A DNA stretch of 64,000 bases from Arenicellales bacterium (lineage in GTDB: Bacteria > Pseudomonadota > Gammaproteobacteria > Arenicellales > JAJDZL01), in assembly GCA_951813075.1 (NCBI GenBank), contig OX638343.1, forward strand, positions 2,353,999 through 2,417,998, written 5' to 3'. This document shows, piece after piece, positions 1 through 9,317 of the stretch. Each line of letters begins with the position of its first letter. The stretch's first letter is position 1. The notes under the pieces were generated by a model. The model did not search any database and was not told the DNA's origin. It was given only the letters and a program-made list of their open reading frames with translations. A program made the translations under genes and the position numbers.

Positions 1-511
1 ACGGCAATCGTCTGGAACGTATTCGCCCAGGTTGACTGTTTTCAAGCTCAGGCGCAATTTCTCGAATCATCTCGAGATAGGCTGAGGACTTAAATTGTGT
101 CGATGTAACTAAGGCTTTAACCCCCACCTTGTTCAGGACATACTCCAATTCTGAAGAGCGATAAGCCGGATTTATATTTACCAGTATCAGTCCAATCCGG
201 GCTGCCGCAAATTGTGTAATGAGCCACTCTGGACGATTTGGTGCCCAAATTCCAATGCGGTCGCCTTTGTAAAGATTCAGGTCCAGCAATCCTGCTGCCA
301 TTCGGTCGACGCGCCTGGATAACTGGGCGTAAGTCCACCGATCTCCAGTCGCTTGGAAGACTGCAGCAGTGTGATCACCATAGCGATGAATCACTTCTTT
401 GAAAAATGCCGGAACAGTCGTATCAATGAGCGCCGGGCTCGTTCGCCCTTTAACGTGGGAAAGCCCATCTACTGGGATGACAGTTCGTTCGCTGAGTGAC
501 TGACGAGTCAT
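1..511 (-). CDS. Acyl-CoA synthetase (AMP-binding), N-terminal part, cut by window edge
   Basis: Reading the minus strand from ATG at 511 gives an open frame that runs off the window start, so only about 170 N-terminal residues are visible. They match the start of the ANL adenylating family: an early stretch with HRYGDHTAAVF, then WTYAQLSRRVDRMA and the WAPNRPEW and VNINPAYR segments typical of medium/long-chain acyl-CoA synthetases of the FadD/AcsM type. The AMP-binding core lies outside. The ATG overlaps the TGA stop of the amidase fusion by one base (TGATG), so the two are translationally coupled. Inference: it may activate the carboxylic acid released by the amidase. Substrate cannot be told from this part. 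Confidence 0.85.
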   Translation of the reverse strand, partial: MTRQSLSERTVIPVDGLSHVKGRTSPALIDTTVPAFFKEVIHRYGDHTAAVFQATGDRWTYAQLSRRVDRMAAGLLDLNLYKGDRIGIWAPNRPEWLITQFAAARIGLILVNINPAYRSSELEYVLNKVGVKALVTSTQFKSSAYLEMIREIAPELENSQPGRIRSRRLP

Positions 512-2895
512 CACATCTTGCGCCAATCGTCAACTTGCTCAAATGCTGCCGCAGCACGATAAATGACGGACTCCTGCCATTTGCGACCTACGATCATCAT
601 CCCCACTGGCAACCCGTCACTCATTCCGCAAGGAATGGACATTGCAGGATGGCCTGTGATATTGAAAGGACACGTATTTACAATCATCTCGAACGCGCGT
701 TGACAAATAAGTGACAGCGGAGCATCTTGCGGTGGCAGAGGAGTTGCCTTCATCGGCACTGTTGGTAAGATCAACAAGTCATACTTGCTCAGCACCTTTT
801 CGTACTCGGAACGTAACAACCTGGCCAAATTTTGTGATTTGGCGTAATAGTGCCCTCGGTGGTGCTTTAGATAGTATTGGCCAACGAACATAGAAATCTT
901 GAGCGTGTCGGAAAGTTCGTCCGCTCTGCCTCTCCAGTTGGCATGAAAATCCAGTAACGATGTGCTGTACATTCCTTCCCAACCAGTCCCCATACCATTG
1001 CCGTGCATCATTTGGTTGGTTAAACCCTCAAGTGCTATTGGTACCCAGATATCGGCACCCCAAAGATGAGCAGGAATTGAAACTTCATCAACAATTGCAC
1101 CTAATCTTTTGAATGACTCTGCTGCTGTACGATTTTTTTCGTCCACATCGGGTTCTGAGCTACTACGCCCGAAGCCTTCTTTCAACATTCCGATACGAAT
1201 CCCATTGACACCTTGTCCGATAGCGTTCAGATAATCGTCCACTTGGGGGTTGTACTGTCTGGGATCAAGCCAATCTTCGCCAGCAAGCACCTGTAACATC
1301 TTCGCGTTATCTCGCACGTTTTGTGTCATAGGCCCCGTGTGGTCGATTGTTGTCTCGATTGGCATGACTCCTGTATAAGGAACCAACCCATGAGTCGGTT
1401 TCATCCCATAGCAGCCAGAGAACGCCGCAGGAATTCGAATCGATCCTCCCTGGTCGCCACCAATCGCCAAGTCAACGAAATCTCCGGCAACCAGTGCGGC
1501 AGAACCGGAAGATGATCCTCCTGCGGAATAACCCATTTTGTGTGGGTTGTGAACAGGGCCTGTAGCGCTTGTATGACTTCCACCAGAGAGGCAGAAATAT
1601 TCACAGTGCGCTTTGCCGACAATTGTCGCTCCAGCGTCCAACAACCTCGTGACGATCGTTGCATCGACATCCGGTGTATATCCTTTAAGGGTCGATGCGC
1701 CATTCATCATTGGTACGCCAGCGAGGCAGACATTATCCTTCAGTGCCACTTTCTTACCTAGCAGCGGTCCCTGCGGAGCTCCCCTAACCTCAGTTTTAAC
1801 ATGCCAAGCATTGAGGGGATTCTCCTCGGGAGACGGGCGATATCCAGCAGTTCTGGGATATAGGACTGGTGGCAGGTAGTCCGGCATGGAGTCAACGGAA
1901 TCATACGCGTCGATCGTGCCCTGCATAACGTCGAGAAATTCCTGAATTTTCTCATCGGTCATGTTCATCCGAAAATTCTCGACAATTTTCTTAAGCTGAG
2001 CGTGCGTTGGTCGTTGAGCAGTCATGTAAGCGTTCCCCTTTTCTATCATGTGATTTTGCATCGCCGGCAATTGATTAAGTTCTGCAGATACTGTTGTCTT
2101 TCCAAAACTTGGTTGAATAGCTTTGTCTGAATCGACGACTTTAACTACGGTCTGGTTTGATGTGGACCTTGATGCTGACTTGGAACTACCGAATCTTGTG
2201 AATTGCTCAGCAAGTTCCACATTAGTGGAGCCGGTACTTTCAACTTCTCCGGTGATGACACCTTTTTGAATAAGAAGAATTCGGTCGCAAAGGCTGGAAA
2301 TGAAATCCAGGTTTTGTTCCACCAAGATAATTGATACGCCGCGTCGTCGGTTTAAGTCCTGCAGAAGTTCGATGATCTCTTCGATAATTGAAGGTTGAAT
2401 ACCTTCCGTTGGCTCATCGAGCAATATCAGTTCGGGTTCTGAAATCAGACAACGGGCAATAGCGAGAATTTGCTGTTCGCCTCCGGAAAGAGCACCACCG
2501 CGGCGATCAAAAAGGCGCTCGAGTCTTGGAAAATCTGCGAGAATTCGCCTTATTGCGTCTTCTTCATCGTATTGCAAAGCCGCTATTCCCATGCGGATAT
2601 TGTCAAATACCGAAAAATTGGGAAAAATACTTCGACCCTGTGGGACATAGCCAATCCCGTGTGCAATTCGCTCATTAACCCGCATACTTGTCAGCTCCAT
2701 GTCGCCGTAACGAATTGAGCCTCCGGTTGTCGGGACGATACCCATAATCGTTTTCATGAGTGTAGTCTTGCCCATCCCGTTGTGTCCGAGCACACCGACA
2801 ATCTCACCGTCATTGATCGAAAAATCGATGCCGTGAAGAATCGGCACATTTCCGTAACCTGCACTCAGGCTCTTTACTTCAATCAAAGCATTCAC
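511..2895 (-). CDS. Fusion of LivF/UrtE-type ABC ATPase and amidase-signature hydrolase
   Basis: A 794-residue open frame carries two enzymes. Residues 1 to about 235 are a LivF/UrtE-like ATPase: Walker A GHNGMGKTT at 37-45, signature LSGGEQQ, Walker B LILLDEPTEG, then the VEQN switch region. A low-complexity Ser/Thr/Val linker covers about 236-290. Residues 291-794 are a full amidase-signature enzyme with the Ser-cisSer-Lys triad: Lys386 in ALKDN, cis-Ser near 461 in GGSSSGS, nucleophile Ser485 in DQGGSIRIP. Amidases of this family hydrolyse amides to acid plus ammonia. The usual state is two genes. An internal ATG at 2025 (residue 291) has a good Shine-Dalgarno (AAGGGGA, about 8 nt away), so free amidase may also be made by internal initiation. 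It is the last ATPase gene of the transporter operon. Confidence 0.9.
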   Translation of the reverse strand: MNALIEVKSLSAGYGNVPILHGIDFSINDGEIVGVLGHNGMGKTTLMKTIMGIVPTTGGSIRYGDMELTSMRVNERIAHGIGYVPQGRSIFPNFSVFDNIRMGIAALQYDEEDAIRRILADFPRLERLFDRRGGALSGGEQQILAIARCLISEPELILLDEPTEGIQPSIIEEIIELLQDLNRRRGVSIILVEQNLDFISSLCDRILLIQKGVITGEVESTGSTNVELAEQFTRFGSSKSASRSTSNQTVVKVVDSDKAIQPSFGKTTVSAELNQLPAMQNHMIEKGNAYMTAQRPTHAQLKKIVENFRMNMTDEKIQEFLDVMQGTIDAYDSVDSMPDYLPPVLYPRTAGYRPSPEENPLNAWHVKTEVRGAPQGPLLGKKVALKDNVCLAGVPMMNGASTLKGYTPDVDATIVTRLLDAGATIVGKAHCEYFCLSGGSHTSATGPVHNPHKMGYSAGGSSSGSAALVAGDFVDLAIGGDQGGSIRIPAAFSGCYGMKPTHGLVPYTGVMPIETTIDHTGPMTQNVRDNAKMLQVLAGEDWLDPRQYNPQVDDYLNAIGQGVNGIRIGMLKEGFGRSSSEPDVDEKNRTAAESFKRLGAIVDEVSIPAHLWGADIWVPIALEGLTNQMMHGNGMGTGWEGMYSTSLLDFHANWRGRADELSDTLKISMFVGQYYLKHHRGHYYAKSQNLARLLRSEYEKVLSKYDLLILPTVPMKATPLPPQDAPLSLICQRAFEMIVNTCPFNITGHPAMSIPCGMSDGLPVGMMIVGRKWQESVIYRAAAAFEQVDDWRKM

Positions 2896-3629
2896 TGTTC
2901 TAACTTGTTTGATCGTTGTCCAAGATAAATTTCACGGGCGACTGGGTTGGAAGAAATGTTTTCCAACGTGTCTTCCATTAGGATTTTTCCTTCGTGAAAC
3001 AACGTGACCGTCTTGGAGATCATTCGGATGAACTGCATATCGTGTTCCACTACGATTAAAGTGGCGGTTTCGTTCATTGTCTTGATGAGGTCCGCGGTAC
3101 GCAATGTCTCCTCATAGGTCATTCCGGCAGTGGGTTCATCAAGAAGCACAAGCCAGGGTTCTGTAACAACCACCATGCCCAATTCAACCCATTGCCGTTC
3201 GCCGTGGGCGAGGCGTCCCACGGTTTTCTCGCGAATTCCTCCAAGATCAAGCCTGTCGAGAGTTTGAGTTGTCAAACGATTTGCATGTGCCGTGTTGTGC
3301 CAGCGTCGCGCCGACAGCCAGATATTTTCCTCCGTCGAAAGTCCATCAAAGACATTCGGGACCTGAGTTTTGATCCCGACTCCCAGAGAAGAGATTTCAT
3401 GTGATTGGTGTCCCGCCACCTGTAGATTCCGGATCACAATGTCACCGGATGTAGGGCGGATTTGGCCAGTTAGACATTTGAAGAATGTCGACTTGCCCGC
3501 ACCATTTGGTCCGATAAGACACCGCAACTCGTTCTCCCAAATAGTGAAATTGACACTGTCCACCGCACGAACACCACCGAAGTGCATCGAGAGATTCCGA
3601 GTTTCAAGAACAATCTCGCCCTTATTCAC
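2892..3629 (-). CDS. ABC transporter ATP-binding protein, LivG/UrtD-like
   Basis: ATPase of the branched-chain amino acid/urea/amide ABC importer family. It has Walker A GPNGAGKST, a degenerate signature AHGERQW, Walker B WLVLLDEPTAGM and the switch region VVEHDMQF; the AGMTYEETLRT stretch resembles UrtD. The open frame extends to an ATG at 3722, but that start would overlap the permease gene by 101 nt. The GTG at 3629 has GGAGG six bases upstream, overlaps the permease end by only 8 nt and gives the usual length of about 245 residues, so I prefer it. It overlaps the following ATPase-amidase gene by 4 nt. It would pair with that ATPase under the two permeases. Confidence 0.92.
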   Translation of the reverse strand: MNKGEIVLETRNLSMHFGGVRAVDSVNFTIWENELRCLIGPNGAGKSTFFKCLTGQIRPTSGDIVIRNLQVAGHQSHEISSLGVGIKTQVPNVFDGLSTEENIWLSARRWHNTAHANRLTTQTLDRLDLGGIREKTVGRLAHGERQWVELGMVVVTEPWLVLLDEPTAGMTYEETLRTADLIKTMNETATLIVVEHDMQFIRMISKTVTLFHEGKILMEDTLENISSNPVAREIYLGQRSNKLEQ

Positions 3630-4689
3630 CCGCGCCCTCCGCGTTTTGGGTACTTGAACGTGTTCGTCGCGTACGAATTCGGCGTTCACGCACTCGCTGG
3701 ATACGTCGATCTTTTCGTTCAATCATCCAGTCTCTGACAGTCGGCACCAGGCCTTTCGGAATTGCCAGAACGAAAATAATCAGAATGATGCCCAAAATCA
3801 GATTGTTGTTGATGGTCGACTGTGTTCCAAGTGCAGAAGTGAGGTAGAAAATTCCAAATGCTCCCAGTACCGGGCCGATCAGAGTACCTCTGCCTCCAAC
3901 AATCACCCAGATGATCGTGAGCGCCGAGTTATACAGATTGAATACGTCCGGCGTCACGCGCCCGACACCATTGCAGAAAAGCACACCGCCGAGACCAGCG
4001 ATCGCCGCACCAATCATGAATATCAATAGCTTGTAGAGTCGGATGTCATAGCCGAGCAATTCTGCCCGTAATTCATTCTCCTTTATTGAAATAACGACTC
4101 GGCCGAATTTTGTCCGCACAAGCCACGCGGTAAACACATAGGCAATGATCAAAAATGCCATGGCAACATAAAAAACATGTTCTGGAAATAGAAAATATGC
4201 CCTGTCCCACGGCAAATTCAATGGCGGTGCGGTGACTCCATTGAAACCTCCTAGCAAGGCATCGCCAATCTTGTATTCCGGGCCCGATGTTCGACGAATT
4301 AGACTGAAGAGTATCAGCGACACCGTTAGAGTAATTACCGCCAGATACACATCGCTGACTCGTCCATAGAACATGAAATATCCCAAAACCGAAGCGAAAA
4401 TGATTGCAACCACTACGGCTATCAGAATTGCAGTCGCCGCATCCCCCGAATTGATCGCTGCCACTGTATAGGCATATGCGCCAACACCAAAAAAAGCTGT
4501 CTGTCCAAAACAAAGGATTCCGCCGTATCCCCAAACCAACGCCAGACTAAGTGCGAGCATTGCTAGCGCAATTGCTGTGGTGAGATTAATGATTGCGAAT
4601 AGCTCAAGCACAGTTGGTGCCAAAACCATGAACAGGATGCCAATTACAGCAATCGTAAAAGTCGCCCGCATATCCCTGAATATAGTCAC
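3622..4689 (-). CDS. ABC transporter permease, LivM/UrtC-like
   Basis: A 355-residue inner-membrane permease with about ten hydrophobic segments and a basic C-terminal tail rich in Arg (RERRIRTRRTRSS). The motifs GYGGILCFGQTAFFGVGAYAY near the N-terminus and IKENELRAELLGYD in the middle (the EAA-like cytoplasmic loop) are typical of LivM/UrtC permeases. It overlaps the upstream LivH-type permease by 4 nt (ATGA), so the pair is probably translated together and forms the heterodimeric channel for the periplasmic protein encoded at 5589-6848. The substrate is inferred from context (amides or urea), not from the permease itself. Confidence 0.92.
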   Translation of the reverse strand: MTIFRDMRATFTIAVIGILFMVLAPTVLELFAIINLTTAIALAMLALSLALVWGYGGILCFGQTAFFGVGAYAYTVAAINSGDAATAILIAVVVAIIFASVLGYFMFYGRVSDVYLAVITLTVSLILFSLIRRTSGPEYKIGDALLGGFNGVTAPPLNLPWDRAYFLFPEHVFYVAMAFLIIAYVFTAWLVRTKFGRVVISIKENELRAELLGYDIRLYKLLIFMIGAAIAGLGGVLFCNGVGRVTPDVFNLYNSALTIIWVIVGGRGTLIGPVLGAFGIFYLTSALGTQSTINNNLILGIILIIFVLAIPKGLVPTVRDWMIERKDRRIQRVRERRIRTRRTRSSTQNAEGAGE

Positions 4690-5561
4690 AGGCCTTTCCT
4701 GAAAAATCTACCGGTAATTCCTCTGGGCATGAGACGTAGCAGCAGAATTGCCGCGAAGAGTAGTGCAACTTCTCCGATGGTTGGTCCGGTGAGAAAAGAG
4801 ACAATCCCGTTTACGCCACCCAGTACAGCCGATGCGGATACAGTTCCTGCAAGAATTACAGCACCACCAGAAATTACCGTAATAAAGGACTTCGCAATAT
4901 AAGCCACACCGATGGTTGGAAGCACTCCTGTAACCGGCGCAAGCAACCCTCCTGCGAAACCGGAAATCGCTGCCCCAAAGCCGAAAGTCAGCATGTAGAT
5001 GCGCGGTGTGGATACACCGAGCGCCGATGCCATTTCTTCATTTTGCATCGTCCCACGGGCAATCAGGCCAAGTCTTGTCAACTTTAGTGTGAGAAATATA
5101 ATCAGACAAAGGGCGACAGTGATTCCAATGAGAAGTAATTCGTAGGCGGAAGACGTGTAATCACCGATTGACACAACTCCCAGCGGAGGGGATATTGTGG
5201 TTGCGGTTGACGCTCCAAAGATGGAAGTGACAAGTCCAATCAAGAGTAGGCTCAATCCCCAAGTTGCCAACAGCGTGTCGATCATACGTCCATACAACCA
5301 ACGAATCAGTAACCGCTCCACCAATACGCCGATCACACCAACAACCACCGGGGCAACAATCAGCATTGAAATCCAGATATTGACTCCAGCGTTTGTAGAA
5401 ATTACAACTGTGTAGCCGCCGAGCATGATGAACTCGCCGTGAGCGAGATTGATCACCCTCATCATCCCGAATATGATCGCCAACCCAAGGCTGATAAGCG
5501 TCAGGTTGGCGATTCCGTAGATGATTTGGATCCCGAGTGCGATAACGAGGTTCAGGTCCAA
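4686..5561 (-). CDS. ABC transporter permease, LivH/UrtB-like
   Basis: A 291-residue membrane permease with the LivH/UrtB opening IQIIYGIANLTLISLGLAIIFG, the conserved MRVINLAHGEFIMLGGY segment and the cytoplasmic loop ARGTMQNEEMASALGV that contacts the ATPase. The length is normal for LivH. It begins 27 nt after the binding-protein gene and overlaps the LivM-type permease by 4 nt. Family knowledge: LivH and LivM form the translocation pore of hydrophobic amino acid, urea (Urt) and short-chain amide (Fmd) importers. Confidence 0.92.
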   Translation of the reverse strand: MDLNLVIALGIQIIYGIANLTLISLGLAIIFGMMRVINLAHGEFIMLGGYTVVISTNAGVNIWISMLIVAPVVVGVIGVLVERLLIRWLYGRMIDTLLATWGLSLLLIGLVTSIFGASTATTISPPLGVVSIGDYTSSAYELLLIGITVALCLIIFLTLKLTRLGLIARGTMQNEEMASALGVSTPRIYMLTFGFGAAISGFAGGLLAPVTGVLPTIGVAYIAKSFITVISGGAVILAGTVSASAVLGGVNGIVSFLTGPTIGEVALLFAAILLLRLMPRGITGRFFRKGL

Positions 5562-5588
5562 AGATAGGTACCCGTCGGATTTGTTGAG

Positions 5589-6848
5589 CTATTGAATTTC
5601 GATGCCTGCAGCTTCCAGACCATTCTGGAAATAGAAAGTCGATTGATTGGGGTTACCGACCAGGTCGCAAACCAACAATGTATCGGTTGGCGGTTGAGCC
5701 TCATAACTCTCTACGATATTGAATGATTGATCCTTGAGTTCCGCAAGGTACACGTTCTGGAGTGCGTGATTTGTCTTCGGTTCAATCGCAACCGTCCCGG
5801 AAGGACCATCAATTGACAGACCAGTGCGCAGGACTTCAATAACTTGCATTCGATCGATTGAACCAGCTTGTTTTACAGCTTCAGCCCACAGATAAGCTGC
5901 TTCATATGACCGAGCCGCAAGTTCATTCAATGCGGGCGCATCGTCTCCCATGCTATCTTTAAAACGAGACGTAAAACTCGCGTTCGCTTCACTTTCGATT
6001 TCTTCAAAATAAGAATACGCACAAATCATCCCATCACCCTCTTCGCCCGAGATCAATTTGTGCTCATTTCCGATTCCGAAAGTTGTAGAAGCGATTGGTA
6101 CCGATTGATTCATACCAGCAGCCGCATATTGACGATAAAATGACACATGGGCACCACCCACAAGCGCGGACATGACCATGTCCGGTTTTGCCGCTTGAAT
6201 TTTCTTGATCGTCGTACCGAAATTCGTAACATCGAGCGGGAAGAACTCGGTTTCAACGACCTCACCACCGTTATCGGACACGTACTTTTGTACCCATTGC
6301 GCAGTAATCTGCCCGTAGTTGTAGTCAGCGGCAACGACATATACTTTCTTTCCCCATTTGTTCATCGTATAAGGGACGAGTTTTTCGACAGTCTGTGCTG
6401 GCGTGGATCCTGTGCAGAAGCAATTGAAATCGCAAACACCACCTTCGTACAGGACATTGTAGAAATACAATGTTTGAAACCTTGCCAAAGTTGGTCGAAT
6501 TGCTTCACGGGAAGCCGATGTGATCCCGGCATGGACGACATCCGCCTTGTCCCCAGCCGCCGCCTGGGTTGCGAACTGGGTATACAACTGGATAGATGAC
6601 TGTGGGTCATACACCTTCAGATCGATTTGCCGGCCAAGTAATCCTCCATCAGCATTAATTTCTTCAATTGCCAGCTTAGTGGTATCAACCATGGGTTTGC
6701 CATAGATATCCAAGCCACCCGATTGATCAAGAATGCTTACGAATTTGATGTCATCCGTTGCTGCTTGTACACGACCGATAATTGCGGGTGCAGCCAAGGC
6801 TATTGATGCACCGGCGAGAAAGCGTCTACGATTTTTATTAAAAGTCAT
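5589..6848 (-). CDS. Periplasmic substrate-binding protein of amide/urea ABC importer (UrtA/FmdD/AmiC family)
   Basis: A 419-residue periplasmic-binding protein (type I fold, Peripla_BP_5/6). The N-terminus NRRRFLAGASIALAAPAIIG is a Tat-like signal with a twin-arginine motif and cleavage likely after RVQA. The mature part shows ILDQSGGLDIYGKPM, an early LDIYG ligand loop as in UrtA/FmdD, and VVAADYNYGQ in the second lobe. Overall it looks closer to the urea/short-chain amide binders than to LivJ. It is the first gene of the five-gene importer operon and sits 59 nt after the flotillin-like gene. The fused amidase downstream supports an amide ligand; urea or another polar ligand is possible. 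Confidence 0.9.
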   Translation of the reverse strand: MTFNKNRRRFLAGASIALAAPAIIGRVQAATDDIKFVSILDQSGGLDIYGKPMVDTTKLAIEEINADGGLLGRQIDLKVYDPQSSIQLYTQFATQAAAGDKADVVHAGITSASREAIRPTLARFQTLYFYNVLYEGGVCDFNCFCTGSTPAQTVEKLVPYTMNKWGKKVYVVAADYNYGQITAQWVQKYVSDNGGEVVETEFFPLDVTNFGTTIKKIQAAKPDMVMSALVGGAHVSFYRQYAAAGMNQSVPIASTTFGIGNEHKLISGEEGDGMICAYSYFEEIESEANASFTSRFKDSMGDDAPALNELAARSYEAAYLWAEAVKQAGSIDRMQVIEVLRTGLSIDGPSGTVAIEPKTNHALQNVYLAELKDQSFNIVESYEAQPPTDTLLVCDLVGNPNQSTFYFQNGLEAAGIEIQ

Positions 6849-6907
6849 GAGTAATTACCCCCGATTGAAAGAAGATTGATTGTTAAATTTATCTTCGAAG
6901 ATGATGA

Positions 6908-8500
6908 TCATTCCTCTGGCGACTTATCATCAGCACCTTCAGTGATCGAATCACTAATTCCCCGAATTCCTTCTCCGATATTGAGTCCTACTTCAGCCCC
7001 CAGTTTTTTCGCTGCTGGTAGCTGAAGCGCGAGATTGAGAATGCTGTCCACAATTTGGTTTGTTGCAGACTTCTCCGAACTGGAATCGCCGCCATTTGCA
7101 TGTGAACCAATTCCAGAAATTTGATTGATTCGTATCGTCTCGATTTTTTCCGCTGGTTTCATCATCTTCGAAACGATTTCCGGCAATATCTTGATTCGGG
7201 CCTGATCAAGTTTGAGCTTAATCAGGTCAGGAGTCTGCGAGTTTTCCGCTTTGATCAGTTCTGCAGTTCCTTCGGCACGTGCAATAAGTTCATCTTTTTC
7301 TGAATTGGCACGATCTAAAGTTGCCTGTGCCTCTGCTCGCGCCATAGTAAGCATGGTTTCAGCCTCGCTCTTGACCCGCACGTCGTCCACCTCAGATTGT
7401 TCGTTTGCACGGATCATTGCCAGACCTCTCTCTCGTTCTGCAATGGCTTTTTCCTGAGCGGTTTCCACCTCTTCTTTAGCCTGCACCTCCTTTGAACGAA
7501 CAATCTGCGCTTTTGCTTCAGCTTCAGATTGCTCTGCTCGTTTCTCTGTAAGTTTGACGGCATTTTCGATCTCTGCTGATTCAGTCGATAACTTTGATTC
7601 GAGCTCTTCGTGGCGAAGTTCGCGGTCGCGCAAAACTTCAGACAGACGCAAGTCTCGCTCACGTCCAATCCGCGCTGAATCGCGACGCCTTTCGGATTTG
7701 GCCTGTTGCTCCGCAATATCCGCCTGACTCTTCGCGCGTACTGTTTCGATATTCTGTTGCTGAACTATCGTTGATTCTTCTTCTTCCTGTGAGAGCAACA
7801 ACTTACTCTTGGTTGCATTGAGCTGACTTTGCCGCACAGCGACATCGGCTTCTGTCTCGATTGCAACCCGCTCTTTCCGGTTGGTTGCGATGATTTCCGC
7901 AAGCCTTCTCATTCCAAGTGCGTTGAATGCGTTGTTTTCATCCAGTGCATCAAAAGGAGTCTGATCTAGTCGTGTCAGGGAAACTGATTCCAGTACAATC
8001 CCGTTCTGGGCTAAATCGTCGGCCAGCATTTCCCTGATTTCGGATGAGTATTTCGCTCTCTCATCCTGCAGACTTTCCATGGAGTAATCTGCTGCTACGG
8101 ATAGAACGGCATCTACCAGCTTGCCTTCCAGTGTTTCTGCAAGTTCGGAGGCCCGGAACGTTTTACCAGCAAGAGCTTGGGCAGCAGTGGCAACCCCTGC
8201 GGTAGTTGCTTCAACATGAACGTAAAATTCAACTATGACATCTACACGCAGACGATCTTGCGTAATTACAGAGTACGAACCGGTACGTTCAATTTCCAAT
8301 TTTGACGTTCGCATGTTGACTTCGGAAATTTTATGGAGGAATGGCAATGCGAAGCATCCTCCGTCAAGGGCAATTTTTTGTCCGCCCAGACCTGTTCGTA
8401 CCAATGCAACTTCGCGCGAGGCTTTTCGGTAGTAACGATTGAAAAATAAAACCGTAACAATGGCGACAACGATGATTACAGTTGCGATAAACCAACTCAC
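6908..8500 (-). CDS. Flotillin-like SPFH/band 7 membrane protein
   Basis: A 530-residue protein starting with GTG at 8500, preceded by GGAGG nine bases upstream. Residues 3-20 form one membrane helix (FIATVIIVVAIVTVLFF). An SPFH/band 7 domain follows to about 190, then a long charged Glu/Ala/Arg/Gln-rich coiled coil to about 430 with the repeated EAEA-type pattern of flotillins, and a Gly/Ser tail. This matches YqiK/FloT-type flotillins, which organise membrane microdomains. It precedes the amide importer on the same strand with a 59-nt gap and may share its transcript. A link between the scaffold and the transporter is inference from position only. Confidence 0.88.
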   Translation of the reverse strand: MSWFIATVIIVVAIVTVLFFNRYYRKASREVALVRTGLGGQKIALDGGCFALPFLHKISEVNMRTSKLEIERTGSYSVITQDRLRVDVIVEFYVHVEATTAGVATAAQALAGKTFRASELAETLEGKLVDAVLSVAADYSMESLQDERAKYSSEIREMLADDLAQNGIVLESVSLTRLDQTPFDALDENNAFNALGMRRLAEIIATNRKERVAIETEADVAVRQSQLNATKSKLLLSQEEEESTIVQQQNIETVRAKSQADIAEQQAKSERRRDSARIGRERDLRLSEVLRDRELRHEELESKLSTESAEIENAVKLTEKRAEQSEAEAKAQIVRSKEVQAKEEVETAQEKAIAERERGLAMIRANEQSEVDDVRVKSEAETMLTMARAEAQATLDRANSEKDELIARAEGTAELIKAENSQTPDLIKLKLDQARIKILPEIVSKMMKPAEKIETIRINQISGIGSHANGGDSSSEKSATNQIVDSILNLALQLPAAKKLGAEVGLNIGEGIRGISDSITEGADDKSPEE

Positions 8501-9317
8501 TATTCAAAGCCTCCTCGTATTTCGAGCGAGAAATAACGACCAATGCACGTCATCATTCCTACTAATTCGCTGTATCAAATCCGCTATCTTCACCTAAGCC
8601 AAGGTAGTAAAACCAATTTTCACTACTTCACGTAGGCCTGATATTAATTTCCATTTCAATAATTACTATGGCAAATAACTATATAGCAATATTATTTTCC
8701 TAGTCAAATAATTCCAAATCAAATATATTTTATGTTGATAACCAATAGATTCAAATCTGTGTCGCTGAAAATGGTTGCTGTCCGGCATTCATGCTATATA
8801 TCCGAATCTTATGGGCTGACACGCTAATCATACGGATTGAAATCACAGACAGATATTGATTGATAAATATAATTTATAATAATAAATAATATACTTATTA
8901 AATAAAACTAAACGCTTGATGATAGAGTTTAGGTTCGTATTTCAGCTACAAACCAAAACTTAGGCTGGATGTTTTGCTTTACCTAAAACGGGAGGAGTTT
9001 GGATTGGATCGTAGTCCTGACAGTTTGTTGAGTTGGAGTAACCATGAAGAGACCTCAAACAAATACTATCTGGCTAAGTCAGCGAAAAACATTTGGTTTG
9101 TATCAAAACAGACTTGATACGGAGATTCGGTTAATTGTGATGTTCGAAATCAGGTAAATGGAAAAATGCAATTTAAAGATGGTGAGGCGCTCCACAAGCC
9201 TGAACATAGACTCACCGTTTGCAATGTATTGATTATTGATCTGCGTACGTCCCGTTAGTTCTTGATTTATCGGCATTGAATTGACCCAATCACAATAAAA
9301 TGCATGGAGGTACATGA
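8501..9317 (+). other. AT-rich divergent intergenic region (817 nt)
   Basis: No convincing gene is present. It separates the minus-strand flotillin/importer genes from the plus-strand cupin gene, so both promoters should lie here. A very AT-rich stretch runs from about 8690 to 8920. A short 6-bp inverted repeat (TATTTC / GAAATA, 8518-8535) sits in the flotillin leader. A 37-codon reading frame at 9044-9157 (plus) has a GGAG seven bases upstream, but nothing else supports it. Confidence 0.5.

Noticed and set aside
3630-3722. Upstream ATG start for the LivG-type ATPase
   Set aside because: It would overlap the permease by 101 nt; GTG 3629 has a strong ribosome site and gives the normal length.
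6147-6599. 150-codon plus-strand frame antisense to the binding-protein gene
   Set aside because: Complete overlap with a well-supported periplasmic binding protein; composition is that of a shadow.
9044-9157. 37-codon frame with GGAG site upstream of the cupin gene
   Set aside because: No hydrophobic or recognisable features; a good-looking ribosome site alone is not enough.
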